A stretch of 43,057 bases of DNA, taken from assembly GCA_964432945.1 (NCBI GenBank), contig CAYSPO010000008.1:1-43057 (forward strand), in the 5' to 3' direction. Below, piece by piece: positions 6,836 to 15,215 of this stretch (its first letter is position 1; each line of letters begins with the position of its first letter). The translations under genes were made by a program, and so were the position numbers. The notes beneath the pieces were generated by a model that saw nothing but the letters and a program-made list of their open reading frames with translations, was not told the origin of the DNA and made no database searches. This stretch comes from CAYSPO01 sp964432945 (GTDB lineage Bacteria; Bacillota; Clostridia; Tissierellales; Peptoniphilaceae).

Positions 6836-8470
6836 TTAATTATTAGATTTTTCTGCAGATATTTTTTTGCCTTGAACAGACTTATTATTTAAGCCTTTTA
6901 TAGCTGTATCTACATATTTTTTAGGTAGTTGAACAAAAGAGAAGTTTCTATTTAAGGCTATATCGCCAACTTCTTTTTTAGGAACACCAGCTTCTTCTAA
7001 AAGACTTAAAACATTTCTTTTATTAAGCTTATCTCTTGTTCCTTTATTTATAAATATTTTTCCACCTTTAGAATTTCTTGATCCTCTCGAAGATTTTGAA
7101 TCTTTTCTATTTGGTTTTCTAGACTTATTCTTTTTAATGTTGAATTTTTCACCATAGTCAACTTGGGCAAGTTTTTCGTGCCTTGTATTTGACTTAGAAT
7201 CAAGTAAAAGTTTTAACAATACTTCTACAATTTCAGTAGGTGTGTTATCTTGCATAAGAAGATTATCTATTATTCCTCTGAATCTTGAAAGATCTTCATC
7301 TTTTGCTAATTCGTCTTCAATTGTTTTTTGTAGAATTTCAACAGATTTAAAATTCATATCGTCAATTGTTGGAATTTCAAGATAAGTCATATCAGCCTTA
7401 GTATATTTAATAATATCCCTTAGCTTGTTAATATCACTGCCTGTTACAAAAGAAATGGCTCTACCAGTTCTTCCTGCTCTTGCAGTTCTACCAATTCTAT
7501 GCACATAGTATTCTTCATCTTGAGGCAAATCAAAGTTAATAACTAAATCAACATTCCCTACATCTATACCTCTAGCAGCAACATCAGTTGCAACAAGTAT
7601 ATCAATAGCTCCATCTCTAAATCTTTTCATTACATTATCTCTTTGGTTTTGTCTAAGATCTCCATGAAGACCATCTGCGTTAAAACCTCTTGTTGAAAGA
7701 TCAGAAACTAATTTATCAACTTTTCTTTTTGTATTAGCAAAAATAATAGTTAATTCTGGGTTATAAAGGTCTACAAGTCTTGTAAGGATTTCTGTTTTCA
7801 TACTTTCATTTAGCTCAATATAATGCTGAGCAATATTTTCAACAGTAAGTTCCTTATGCTTGATTTTTATTTCTAATGGATTAGTTTGATAAATTCTAGA
7901 GAATTCTGTGATTTCTTTTCCCATAGTTGCGGAGAAGAAACAAGTTTGTCTATCTCCGTTAGTTTGATCAAAGATAGTTTTCATATCTTCTCTAAAGCCC
8001 ATTGCAAACATTTCATCTGCTTCATCAAGAATAGCAATCTTCAAATTATCAAATTTTAAAGTTTTTCTCCTTAAGTGATCCATCACACGCCCTGGAGTAC
8101 CAATAATTATTTGACTTCCACTTTTAATTGCTTTTATTTGTCTGTCTATACTAGTCCCACCATAAACTGGGAGGACCCTAATATTCTTATACTTTCCAAG
8201 ATTTGAAATTTCATCAGCTACTTGGATACAAAGTTCCCTAGTTGGACATAGTACTAGGCCTTGGACTGTTCTTTCACTGGTAATTAGCTCTAGCATTGGT
8301 ATACCAAAAGCTGCAGTTTTACCAGTCCCTGTTTGGGCTTGACCTATGACATCTTTGCCCTCAAGTAGAGGCGGGATAGCTTCCCTTTGGATGGGACTTG
8401 CTTCTTCAAAGCCCATTTTTTCGACACCTCTAATTATTTCTGTGGATAAATTTAATTCATTAAATCTCAA
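6836..8470 (-). CDS. deaD: DEAD-box ATP-dependent RNA helicase (DeaD/CsdA type with DbpA RNA-binding domain)
   Basis: A 544-residue protein carrying the full superfamily 2 motif set: the Q motif (FNELN at the start, then GFEEASPIQ), motif I AQTGTGKT (45-52), PTREL, GTPGR, DEAD (149-152), SAT, and motif VI HRIGRTARAGR. A basic linker (KSRKPNRKDSKSSRGSR) leads to a DbpA/CsdA-type RNA-binding domain over about the last 75 residues. Helicases of this type remodel structured RNA in ribosome assembly, cold adaptation and mRNA decay. The start is the TTG at 8470: AAGGAAG lies 7 bases upstream and the conserved Q-motif Phe follows at once. It is a single-gene unit with its own terminator. A second terminator-like hairpin in its leader suggests attenuation. 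The family is certain; the choice among deaD, cshA and dbpA as a name is less so. Confidence 0.9.
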   Translation of the reverse strand: MRFNELNLSTEIIRGVEKMGFEEASPIQREAIPPLLEGKDVIGQAQTGTGKTAAFGIPMLELITSERTVQGLVLCPTRELCIQVADEISNLGKYKNIRVLPVYGGTSIDRQIKAIKSGSQIIIGTPGRVMDHLRRKTLKFDNLKIAILDEADEMFAMGFREDMKTIFDQTNGDRQTCFFSATMGKEITEFSRIYQTNPLEIKIKHKELTVENIAQHYIELNESMKTEILTRLVDLYNPELTIIFANTKRKVDKLVSDLSTRGFNADGLHGDLRQNQRDNVMKRFRDGAIDILVATDVAARGIDVGNVDLVINFDLPQDEEYYVHRIGRTARAGRTGRAISFVTGSDINKLRDIIKYTKADMTYLEIPTIDDMNFKSVEILQKTIEDELAKDEDLSRFRGIIDNLLMQDNTPTEIVEVLLKLLLDSKSNTRHEKLAQVDYGEKFNIKKNKSRKPNRKDSKSSRGSRNSKGGKIFINKGTRDKLNKRNVLSLLEEAGVPKKEVGDIALNRNFSFVQLPKKYVDTAIKGLNNKSVQGKKISAEKSNN

Positions 8471-8487
8471 TATTACACTTCCTTATC

Positions 8488-8524
8488 ATAAAAAAAGACA
8501 GCTAGAAAAAACCTAGCTGTCTTT
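8488..8524 (-). terminator. Terminator hairpin inside the helicase 5' leader (attenuator)
   Basis: AAAGACAGCTAG on one arm (8494-8505) pairs perfectly with 8513-8524 around a short A/C loop. On the minus strand it is followed by a T run, then within about 10 bases by the RBS of the helicase. The neighbouring gene is divergent, so no upstream minus-strand gene needs termination here; the hairpin must lie in the helicase leader. Confidence 0.75.
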
Positions 8525-8616
8525 ATCCTTGAACTAAGCATGACACATTTCACTCTTAATTGCAAGGACTTTAGCTAAAGTTTCTTTATATGACATAACC
8601 GACAATATATATTATA
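8525..8616 (-). promoter_or_regulatory. Structured leader RNA and promoter of the helicase gene
   Basis: A -10 TATAAT (8616-8611 on the minus strand) with a weak -35 predicts a leader of about 135 bases. Just before the attenuator a second hairpin can form: 8563-8569 pairs with 8525-8531 and 8555-8561 with 8532-8538, about 14 pairs with two G-U wobbles and one bulge (8562). A 20-codon minus-strand frame (8596 to 8534, MSYKETLAK...) lies in the leader, but its ATG is only about 8 bases from the predicted RNA start and has no RBS, so I do not call it a gene. Confidence 0.45.
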
Positions 8617-8673
8617 TAATACTTTTAATAATAATAAAGTAAATATTGTTATAAAAACACTTAGGAGAAATTA

Positions 8674-9342
8674 ATGTATAAATTATTAAAGGAAAAGCAA
8701 GATCTTAAATACAAAGAATTTATTCAAAAACTTATACCAAATTTATCAAAAGATATCATAGGAGTTAGGGCTCCTGTCTTAAGAGAAATAGCAAAAGATA
8801 TCTATAATGATAAGTCAAATGATTATAGATATTTTCTCACTGATTTACCCCATAAATATCATGAAGAAGATATGATTCATGGATATATATTAGAGAATAT
8901 AAAAGATTTTGATGAAGCATTAGAATATACAGAGAATTTTATTCCACATATAAGTGATTGGGCGGTTTGTGATTCATTTACGGTAAAGAAGATGGGAAAA
9001 TATCCTGATAAGTCTTTAGAAAAAATAAAAGAGTGGATAGAAATGGACTATGAATATGGGGTAAGGTTTGGAATAATTTGTCTAATAAAACACTTTACAA
9101 AAAATAATTTCAGTAGAGAAATAAATTATATAGTAGCGAAAATTAATAGAGAAGAATATTATATTCAAATGGCACAAGGCTGGTATTTTCAAAAAGCTTT
9201 AGCTAATCAAAGGGAAGATACACTTGTTTATTTTGAAAATATTTTAGAAGGTAATGTAAAAAAATATGCTATACAAAAATCTATTGATTCTTTACAAATC
9301 TCTAATAGAGATAAGGCATATTTAAGGAGCTTAAGAGATTAA
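8674..9342 (+). CDS. DNA alkylation repair protein, AlkD-like HEAT-repeat family
   Basis: A 222-residue cytoplasmic protein built of short helical repeats, with family landmarks GVRAPVLREIAK near the N-terminus, HEEDMIHGYI, SDWAVCDSF and YYIQMAQGWYF. AlkD-type glycosylases recognise and remove positively charged alkylated bases (3-methyladenine, 7-methylguanine) using a helical HEAT-like scaffold; the Trp/Asp in the SDWAVCD segment corresponds to the active-site region of that family. An RBS (TTAGGAGAAA) precedes the ATG. It stands alone, divergent from the helicase and convergent with the lipoprotein gene, with a bidirectional terminator after it. The family call is firm; enzymatic activity of this member is inferred. 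Confidence 0.85.
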   Translation: MYKLLKEKQDLKYKEFIQKLIPNLSKDIIGVRAPVLREIAKDIYNDKSNDYRYFLTDLPHKYHEEDMIHGYILENIKDFDEALEYTENFIPHISDWAVCDSFTVKKMGKYPDKSLEKIKEWIEMDYEYGVRFGIICLIKHFTKNNFSREINYIVAKINREEYYIQMAQGWYFQKALANQREDTLVYFENILEGNVKKYAIQKSIDSLQISNRDKAYLRSLRD

Positions 9343-9363
9343 TCTTTAAGTTATAGGTAAAAT

Positions 9364-9389
9364 AAAATAAGGGTTATAACCCTTATTTT
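9364..9389. terminator. Bidirectional terminator between alkD-like and lipoprotein genes
   Basis: AAAATAAGGG (9364-9373) pairs with CCCTTATTTT (9380-9389) around TTATAA. The A and T tracts within the stem serve both convergent genes, and the lipoprotein stop codon lies within it. Confidence 0.75.
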
Positions 9390-10165
9390 ATCTCGTTATC
9401 TTCTTTTAAATTTCTATTTGTATCATCGATTCTAATAGTGATACTTCTTAATAAAAGTTCATCTTTTCCTTCATCATCGTACTGATTAAATAAAAGTTCA
9501 ACTCTATTCTCATCAGTTTCATCTGAGTCTATGTCATAAGCAAATGTTGTTGTACTATCATCTGTAATTACGCCATTTGGATCTAGTGGGGGATCATAGT
9601 TTTTAATGAAGTCATAATAATCCATAGCGAAAGTGATACCTTTATCAACAGTTATTATGTTCTCCCAAGAGTTTACATTATCAAGAGTAGCTGGGTTGGC
9701 ACTAAAGGTTAAAGTGCTTACTATTGCATCGTTTATGTTTATAGCTTTAGATGAATAATTGCAAATTTCTGCATTTATATTTACTTCATTATCTTCTCCA
9801 TGATTTAGCCACAATGATTCTGTTCCTGAGACTCTTCCACTTAATTCAGTGTTCTTTTCTTCATCATATTCTATTCCAGGTATTTCTTTAAGCTCAGCAA
9901 AAGTCATAGGAAGCTTATAGTCTACACCATTAATAGAAAAAGATTCTTCAAAAGCAAGAGCACCAACTCTTTGAGTTTCAGTTTTTGTGGTTTCATCTTT
10001 TTTTGATTCTTTTTCTTCAGAATCTTTACTTTTTGTACTTTCAGTTTCTTTTAAATCTTCAATTTTTTCATTTGTTTCATTAGCATCTTTTTCAATGTTA
10101 TTGGAACAACCAGCGATAGTTAATGATACTAGGGCTAGGATAAAAAATCTTTTTTTCAATTTCAT
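9383..10165 (-). CDS. Predicted lipoprotein of unknown function
   Basis: A 260-residue protein with a type II signal peptide: basic start MKLKKR, hydrophobic stretch, and lipobox TIAGC with the lipidated Cys at about residue 20. A highly charged, Lys/Glu-rich low-complexity linker (about 21-65) would lift the folded domain off the membrane. The rest (about 66-260) starts with FSINGVDYKLPMTFAEL and contains several strand-like segments, with no catalytic motif I recognise. A start with FSINGVDYKLP is seen in uncharacterised Firmicutes surface lipoproteins. The gene is monocistronic with its own RBS (AAAAGGAGAG). Surface location is well supported; function is unknown. Confidence 0.75.
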   Translation of the reverse strand: MKLKKRFFILALVSLTIAGCSNNIEKDANETNEKIEDLKETESTKSKDSEEKESKKDETTKTETQRVGALAFEESFSINGVDYKLPMTFAELKEIPGIEYDEEKNTELSGRVSGTESLWLNHGEDNEVNINAEICNYSSKAININDAIVSTLTFSANPATLDNVNSWENIITVDKGITFAMDYYDFIKNYDPPLDPNGVITDDSTTTFAYDIDSDETDENRVELLFNQYDDEGKDELLLRSITIRIDDTNRNLKEDNEIK

Positions 10166-10268
10166 ATTTCTCTCCTTTTCTTAAGACAACAACTAGATTA
10201 TAACACAGATTATTTTTATTTAAATTTTTATAGTGATATAATTAAAAATATAAAAAGGAGATGTTTAC

Positions 10269-10712
10269 ATGAGTTTTTTAAGTAATTTAAGAAAAGACAA
10301 AATGAATGCTATGAGAGAAAAAGATAAAATTAAAGGAGCAGTCGTAACTAATTTAATGTCTGCTATTTCTTTAGCTGAAAAAGAAGCAAAAAGAGAATTA
10401 ACAGATGCAGAGGCTTTAGAATATGTTCAAAAAGAATTAAAGAAAAATGAAGATACTCTAGAATCTCTACCTGAAAATAGAGTGGAAAATATAGAAGAAG
10501 CTAAGACAAGAATTAATATTATTAAGTCTTACCTTCCAAGCCAACTTTCAGAAGATGAATTAGCTGATGAAATTCTTAAAATAGTTGAAGAAAAAGATTT
10601 AGAAAAATCTCCTAAATCTCTGGGAACAATTATACCTATGATTCTTGAAAAGTTCCCAGCTAGAACTGATGGAAAACAAATATCAAAAGTAGCTTCTAAG
10701 GTTCTTAAATAA
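10269..10712 (+). CDS. YqeY-like protein (GatB/YqeY domain)
   Basis: A 147-residue protein matching the YqeY family along its length: MSFLSNLRKDKMNAMREKDK at the start, then LTDAEALEYVQKELKKNEDTL, and IIKSYLPSQLSEDEL before a small helical tail domain resembling the end of the GatB amidotransferase subunit. The family is widespread in bacteria, and its role is thought to relate to tRNA-dependent amidotransferase function but is not firmly known. An earlier ATG at 10261 runs into a stop after three codons, so 10269 is the start, with AAGGAG just upstream. It is a single gene ending in a bidirectional terminator shared with brnQ. Confidence 0.88.
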   Translation: MSFLSNLRKDKMNAMREKDKIKGAVVTNLMSAISLAEKEAKRELTDAEALEYVQKELKKNEDTLESLPENRVENIEEAKTRINIIKSYLPSQLSEDELADEILKIVEEKDLEKSPKSLGTIIPMILEKFPARTDGKQISKVASKVLK

Positions 10713-10761
10713 TTTTATTTAGCTAAAATTTACCTTATAAAGTTTTTAGAAATACTCAAAA

Positions 10762-10800
10762 AAAAAAAGACAACCTTTAAAGGGCTGTCTTTTTTGTTTT
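10762..10800. terminator. Bidirectional terminator between yqeY-like gene and brnQ
   Basis: A long A tract, GACAACC, TTTAAA, GGGCTGTC and a T tract form a stem with one internal mismatch, usable in both directions. The brnQ stop codon lies within it. Confidence 0.8.
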
Positions 10801-12087
10801 TCCTATAAAATATCCTATTATTCCACCTATTAAAGCAGGAATTAGCCAAGGAAAGCCATATTCTGCAAAAGGTAATAAACTTACAATATTCTTAATAGGA
10901 TCAAGATTAGCTTGAATATTTAATAAATTTAATAATCCTGAAGCACCTGAGATGCCTTGTAAAATACTAACTGCTAATGCTCCAAGTCCTGCACCTTGAT
11001 AAATAGTTTGGTAAGGAATGTGCTTATCTACTAAATTAAGTAGAACAACAACTATTATTACTGGATAGAAAATTGTTAGCATTGGTGCAGAAATACTTAG
11101 TATATCGTTGACACCATTTATTGCAAAAAAAGCTCCAACAATAGCAATTATTATACAAAAACTATTGTAAGTAATTTTCTTAAATATTCCAGAAAAATAT
11201 TCTGCAGCAGAAGAAGTTAAACCGACCGCTGTTGTTAGACAAGCTAAGGCCATTGCCAAAGATAATATTACATTTCCAACTTGTCCATAAAGTCTTCTTG
11301 AAATTTCAATCAATAGTTCTACTCTAGTTAAATCATCAAAATTATAAGTCGATACACTAGCTCCTAAGAAGCTAAGACCTAAATAAATTATTGCTAAAAG
11401 GACAGTTGCTAGTAAACCTGAGTAAATTGTTATTTCCATTGTAGTTTTTTTGTCTTTATAGCCCTTTGCTATAACAGAGTTCATTATTAAACCAGTAAAC
11501 ACAACAGAAGCTAAAAGATCCATTGTTTGATAGCCTTCTTGGAAACTATTTGTAAAGACTTCTACAGAGTTAGCTGGATTAGCTTCAGGAACTCCTAGAG
11601 GACTAATAATTCCTTTGAAAATCATTAAAAATAGTGCTAAGAGTAATCCGGGAGTTAGGAATTTACCTAGATTGTCTATAATACTATTTTCTCTAAGACA
11701 GAAGAACAAAACTAAGCTAAAAAATATAAGAACGGTTACGAAAGTTGGAATTCCGTAAGAATAACTTAAAACTTCATGAGTTGTGGCTGCTGTTCTAGGG
11801 ATTGCTAGAAGTGGGCCGATAAATAAAATTACTAAAAAACTGATTAAATTACCTGATTTTCTACCTAGTTTTTGGCTAATATCTGCAAGCGAACCTCCAG
11901 CATATGTAGTTGATAGTACACTTAAATATGTAAGACCAACGGCTGCAATTACAAAACCAATACCCGCGATAATCCAATTTTCTCCAGAGCTATAGCCTAA
12001 AAATGGAGGGAAAATTAAATTACCTGCTCCAAAAAACATTGAGAATAGGGCAAATCCTATTATTAAAATATCTTTTCTCTTATTCAT
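10777..12087 (-). CDS. brnQ: Branched-chain amino acid transporter, LIVCS family
   Basis: A 436-residue integral membrane protein with about twelve hydrophobic segments. The N-terminus, with IGFALFSMFFGAGNLIFPP, is the hallmark of the BrnQ/LIVCS family, which imports leucine, isoleucine and valine by coupling to sodium or protons. The length is typical and the motifs are intact (AIPRTAATTHEV, SLAMALACLTTAVGL). An RBS-like AGAGG precedes the ATG at 12087. It is monocistronic and divergent from the metal uptake operon. No T-box or CodY site was recognised in its short leader. Confidence 0.93.
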   Translation of the reverse strand: MNKRKDILIIGFALFSMFFGAGNLIFPPFLGYSSGENWIIAGIGFVIAAVGLTYLSVLSTTYAGGSLADISQKLGRKSGNLISFLVILFIGPLLAIPRTAATTHEVLSYSYGIPTFVTVLIFFSLVLFFCLRENSIIDNLGKFLTPGLLLALFLMIFKGIISPLGVPEANPANSVEVFTNSFQEGYQTMDLLASVVFTGLIMNSVIAKGYKDKKTTMEITIYSGLLATVLLAIIYLGLSFLGASVSTYNFDDLTRVELLIEISRRLYGQVGNVILSLAMALACLTTAVGLTSSAAEYFSGIFKKITYNSFCIIIAIVGAFFAINGVNDILSISAPMLTIFYPVIIVVVLLNLVDKHIPYQTIYQGAGLGALAVSILQGISGASGLLNLLNIQANLDPIKNIVSLLPFAEYGFPWLIPALIGGIIGYFIGKTKKTAL

Positions 12088-12198
12088 AATTACCTCTACT
12101 TTTATTAATTGTTATGAGTAATTGTATAAGATAATCGCTTTGCTTACAAGGAAAAATGTATTTAATTTGAAAAAAATTACTATTAAAGGTCTTATTTC

Positions 12199-12247
12199 TT
12201 GACAAAGAATTTATCATAGAATATCATTATTTTCGAGCGAGAATAAT
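12199..12247 (+). promoter_or_regulatory. Promoter with overlapping dyad upstream of the metal uptake operon
   Basis: TTGACA (12199-12204), exactly 17 bases, then TATCAT (12222-12227). A dyad, ATTATT-T-TCG-AG-CGA-G-AATAAT (12226-12247), starts at the -10 and covers the predicted transcription start. Repression by a bound regulator is the obvious reading, and an iron or metal sensor is likely given the genes. The sequence does not match the Fur or DtxR consensus as I know them, so the regulator is left open. Confidence 0.6.
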
Positions 12248-12258
12248 AAGGAGGTCAA

Positions 12259-13269
12259 ATGAAAGCTAAAAATATTAATAAATATAAGCTGGGAATAATT
12301 TTTACAATATTTATTTTTGTATTTATTATGTCTTTTACTGTTGGTAGGTACCAGGTTGATAAGCTGGATATATTTAAGATAGTAGCTAATGAAACTGGGC
12401 TAGGTCAATATCAGGTTGAAGATAGAATTTTTAATGTTGTTATGAATATAAGAAGACCTCGTATTATATCTGCTGTATTTATAGGAGCGGCTTTAGCTAC
12501 ATCTGGAGCTGTATTTCAGGCTTTATTTAGAAACCCTATGGCTTCCCCTGATCTTTTAGGAGCATCTTCTGGGGCTGGATTTGGAGCTGCATTAGGAATA
12601 CTCCTTCACTTAGCATATTATAAAATAACTTTAATCTCTTTTGCTTTAGGAATTTTAGCAGTTGTTTTTACATATTTAATCAGCTCTTTTAGCAAGATGG
12701 AAAAAACATTAAGTTTAGTTTTGGCAGGAATAATGGTTGGTTCTATTTTTTCTTCTTTATTAAGTGTAGTTAAGCTTCTAGCAGATCCAACAGATACACT
12801 TCCTTCGATAACTTATTGGCTAATGGGGTCTTTATCCTCTATCCAGCAGTCAGATTTAAGATTTGCTGGGCCATCTATAGTTGTTTCGCTTTTAGTAGTC
12901 TCTCTCTTAAGGTGGAGATTGAATCTTTTAACCATGGGGCAAGAAGAAGCTTCTAGCATGGGTGTAGATATAAAAAGACTTAGGTTTGTAATGATTATTG
13001 CAGCTAGTTTACTTACAGCTACTTCAGTATCTATTAGTGGAATGATAGGCTGGGTGGGTCTTGTTATACCTCATTTTTCAAGGATAATCCTAGGAAATGA
13101 TTACAGATATGTAATAACAGGATCTATCTTAATTGGAGGTACTTATCTGCTTATTATAGATAATTTGGCTAGAACTCTTACTACAATAGAAATTCCTTTA
13201 GGAATTTTAACTGCCTTAGTTGGTGCTCCTTTCTTTATTTACCTTTTATTAAAGGGAGGTAGAAAATGA
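12259..13269 (+). CDS. FecCD-family ABC permease (iron-siderophore/heme/cobalamin type)
   Basis: A 336-residue membrane protein with about nine or ten segments. Family marks include RRPRIISAVFIGAALATSGAVFQALFRNP, the classic FecCD/BtuC N-terminal signature, followed by PDLLGASSGAGFG, and near the C-terminus GLVIPHFSRIILGNDYR, the coupling helix region contacting the ATPase. These permeases import iron chelates, heme or cobalamin as homodimers. AAGGAGG lies 6 bases before the ATG. Its end overlaps the ATPase gene by 4 bases. Only one permease gene is present, which fits a homodimeric pore. Confidence 0.92.
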   Translation: MKAKNINKYKLGIIFTIFIFVFIMSFTVGRYQVDKLDIFKIVANETGLGQYQVEDRIFNVVMNIRRPRIISAVFIGAALATSGAVFQALFRNPMASPDLLGASSGAGFGAALGILLHLAYYKITLISFALGILAVVFTYLISSFSKMEKTLSLVLAGIMVGSIFSSLLSVVKLLADPTDTLPSITYWLMGSLSSIQQSDLRFAGPSIVVSLLVVSLLRWRLNLLTMGQEEASSMGVDIKRLRFVMIIAASLLTATSVSISGMIGWVGLVIPHFSRIILGNDYRYVITGSILIGGTYLLIIDNLARTLTTIEIPLGILTALVGAPFFIYLLLKGGRK

Positions 13270-14042
13270 TTTTAGATGTAAAAGATTTAGATTTTTCTTA
13301 TAATGGCGAAGAAAAAATTTTAGAAGATATTTCTTTTTCAATTGATGAGCCTAAGGTAATAGGCCTTCTTGGAGCAAATGGAGCAGGGAAAAGCACTTTA
13401 TTTAGACTTCTATTAAAAAGTTTAGAGGCTGACAAGGGTCAAATTTTTATAAACGATAAAGATATAAATACTTATAAAGCTAAAGAATTATCTAGGCAAA
13501 TCGCCTATATACCTCAAGCCCATAGTCCAGTTTATAACTATTCTGTAATAGATGTTGTGTTAATGGGGCTTGCTGGAAAAATGAATGTTTTTAGTTTACC
13601 TAAAAAAGAAGAAGAAGAAAAGGCGATGGAAGCTCTGAAAATGTTCAAAATTGATAATCTCGCAACTAGGGGATACCAAAACATCAGTGGAGGACAAAGG
13701 CAGCTTGTTTTAATAGCAAGGGCTTTAATCCAAGAAGCAAAGGTAATCCTTATGGATGAACCTGTTGCCAATTTAGACTTTGGTAACCAAGAATTAATTT
13801 TAAGGACTATAAGGCAGGTGGCAGATAAGGGATATACAGTTTTGATATCCATGCATAACCCCATTCATGCTTTTAGTTATACTGATTCAGTTTTAATCTT
13901 AAATGATAGAAAACTATTAGCTTATGGTGAAACTAATCAGGTTCTAACAGAGGATATCTTAGAAAAAATATATGGAATAGATATTAGTGTCCATGAGATT
14001 TCTCATAATGGAAAATCAACTAAGATAGCTCTGGCAAAATAA
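13266..14042 (+). CDS. ABC transporter ATPase of the metal uptake system (FepC-like)
   Basis: A 258-residue ATPase: Walker A GANGAGKST (about 36-44), a Q-loop around YIPQAH, signature ISGGQRQLVLIARAL, Walker B VILMDEPVANLD and H-loop SMHNP. The DLGNQ-like variant LDFGNQ after the D-loop is characteristic of the siderophore/cobalamin importer ATPases. It powers the permease encoded just upstream, which it overlaps by ATGA-type coupling. The substrate-binding lipoprotein follows 13 bases later. Confidence 0.92.
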   Translation: MILDVKDLDFSYNGEEKILEDISFSIDEPKVIGLLGANGAGKSTLFRLLLKSLEADKGQIFINDKDINTYKAKELSRQIAYIPQAHSPVYNYSVIDVVLMGLAGKMNVFSLPKKEEEEKAMEALKMFKIDNLATRGYQNISGGQRQLVLIARALIQEAKVILMDEPVANLDFGNQELILRTIRQVADKGYTVLISMHNPIHAFSYTDSVLILNDRKLLAYGETNQVLTEDILEKIYGIDISVHEISHNGKSTKIALAK

Positions 14043-14055
14043 TAAGGAGGAAAAT

Positions 14056-15213
14056 ATGAAACTAAAAAAATTGTTATTATTAGCTCTTACTGTTTTTGCT
14101 GTTACAGCTTGTAATGGTACAAATGATAAGGGAGAAGAAGCTATAATCGAAAGTGAAAATCAAGCTGCTACAGAACAAGTAACAGAAGAGGTAAGTGAAG
14201 AGATCGAGGAGTCTGAAGAAGCTTCAACGGTCGAATTCACAGATGATCTAGGAAGAACTGTAGAAATACCAAGTAAAATTGAAAGATTAGCTCCTTCTGG
14301 TCATCTTGCAACTATGATGCTTTATTCTATTGATCCAGATTTATTTGTCGCAGTTGGATCTAGACCAAGTGAAGAAAATGCAAAGTTTTATACAGACGAA
14401 TATATGAATCTTCCAGAGGTAGGAGCATTTTATGGTAAAAAAGCTGATTTAAATGTTGAAGCTTTATTATCAGCTGATCCTCAAGTATGTATAGACTTAG
14501 GAGAAATTAAAGGCTCACCTGATGAAATGAAAGCAGATTTAGACGCTTTACAAGAAAAAGTAGGTCTTCCTATTATCTTTATTGAAACTGAATTAGAGAC
14601 AATGAAAGATGCTTATGAAAAATTAGGTTCAATCTTAGGTCAAGAAGAAAAGTGCGAAAAGTTAGGTAATTATGCTCAAGAAGTTGTAAATATGGCAAAA
14701 GAAAATTCATCTAAAATAGCTGATGAAGATAGGGTTTCAGTATTTATGGCAGATATGGAGTCAGGTCTTGCTACAAATCCTCAAGGAAGTATTCATGCCG
14801 AAGTAATAGATTTAGTGGGTGCTATAAATGTTGTGGAATCTGATTTTGATTCTAAAAATGATGCTTCTATAGAGGAATTACTAAACTGGGATCCAGATGT
14901 AGTTTTATTTGCCCCTGGTTCTATATATTCAACTGTAAAAGAAAATGAACAATGGCAGTCTTTAAAGGCTATTAATGACGATAAATTTTATGAAATTCCT
15001 CAAGGACCTTACAATTGGATGGGAAGACCACCAGCTGTAAATAGGCTACTTGGAATTAGCTGGTTAGGTAATCTACTTTATCCAGAAGTTTATGATTATG
15101 ATATGGTAGAAAAAGCTCAAGAGTTCTATGATCTTTTCTATAATTATGATTTAAGTGAAGATGAAGCAAAAGATTTACTTTCAAATTCTACATTTAAGGA
15201 TAATTCAAATTAA
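14056..15213 (+). CDS. Substrate-binding lipoprotein of the metal uptake system
   Basis: A 385-residue lipoprotein: signal MKLKKLLLLALTVFA, lipobox VTAC (Cys at about residue 19), an acidic Glu-rich linker (about 25-58), then a periplasmic-binding-protein class III domain. That domain begins EFTDDLGRTVEIPSKIERL, the usual opening of FepB/BtuF-type proteins, and has two lobes joined by a long helix near the middle. It captures the chelated metal or corrinoid at the cell surface and delivers it to the permease. AAGGAGG precedes the ATG. The exact ligand cannot be read from sequence. Confidence 0.9.
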   Translation: MKLKKLLLLALTVFAVTACNGTNDKGEEAIIESENQAATEQVTEEVSEEIEESEEASTVEFTDDLGRTVEIPSKIERLAPSGHLATMMLYSIDPDLFVAVGSRPSEENAKFYTDEYMNLPEVGAFYGKKADLNVEALLSADPQVCIDLGEIKGSPDEMKADLDALQEKVGLPIIFIETELETMKDAYEKLGSILGQEEKCEKLGNYAQEVVNMAKENSSKIADEDRVSVFMADMESGLATNPQGSIHAEVIDLVGAINVVESDFDSKNDASIEELLNWDPDVVLFAPGSIYSTVKENEQWQSLKAINDDKFYEIPQGPYNWMGRPPAVNRLLGISWLGNLLYPEVYDYDMVEKAQEFYDLFYNYDLSEDEAKDLLSNSTFKDNSN

Positions 15214-15215
15214 TA

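Noticed and set aside
8534..8596. 20-codon leader peptide frame before the helicase
   Set aside because: Its ATG is only about 8 bases from the predicted RNA start and it has no RBS. It shows no codon run typical of attenuation peptides.
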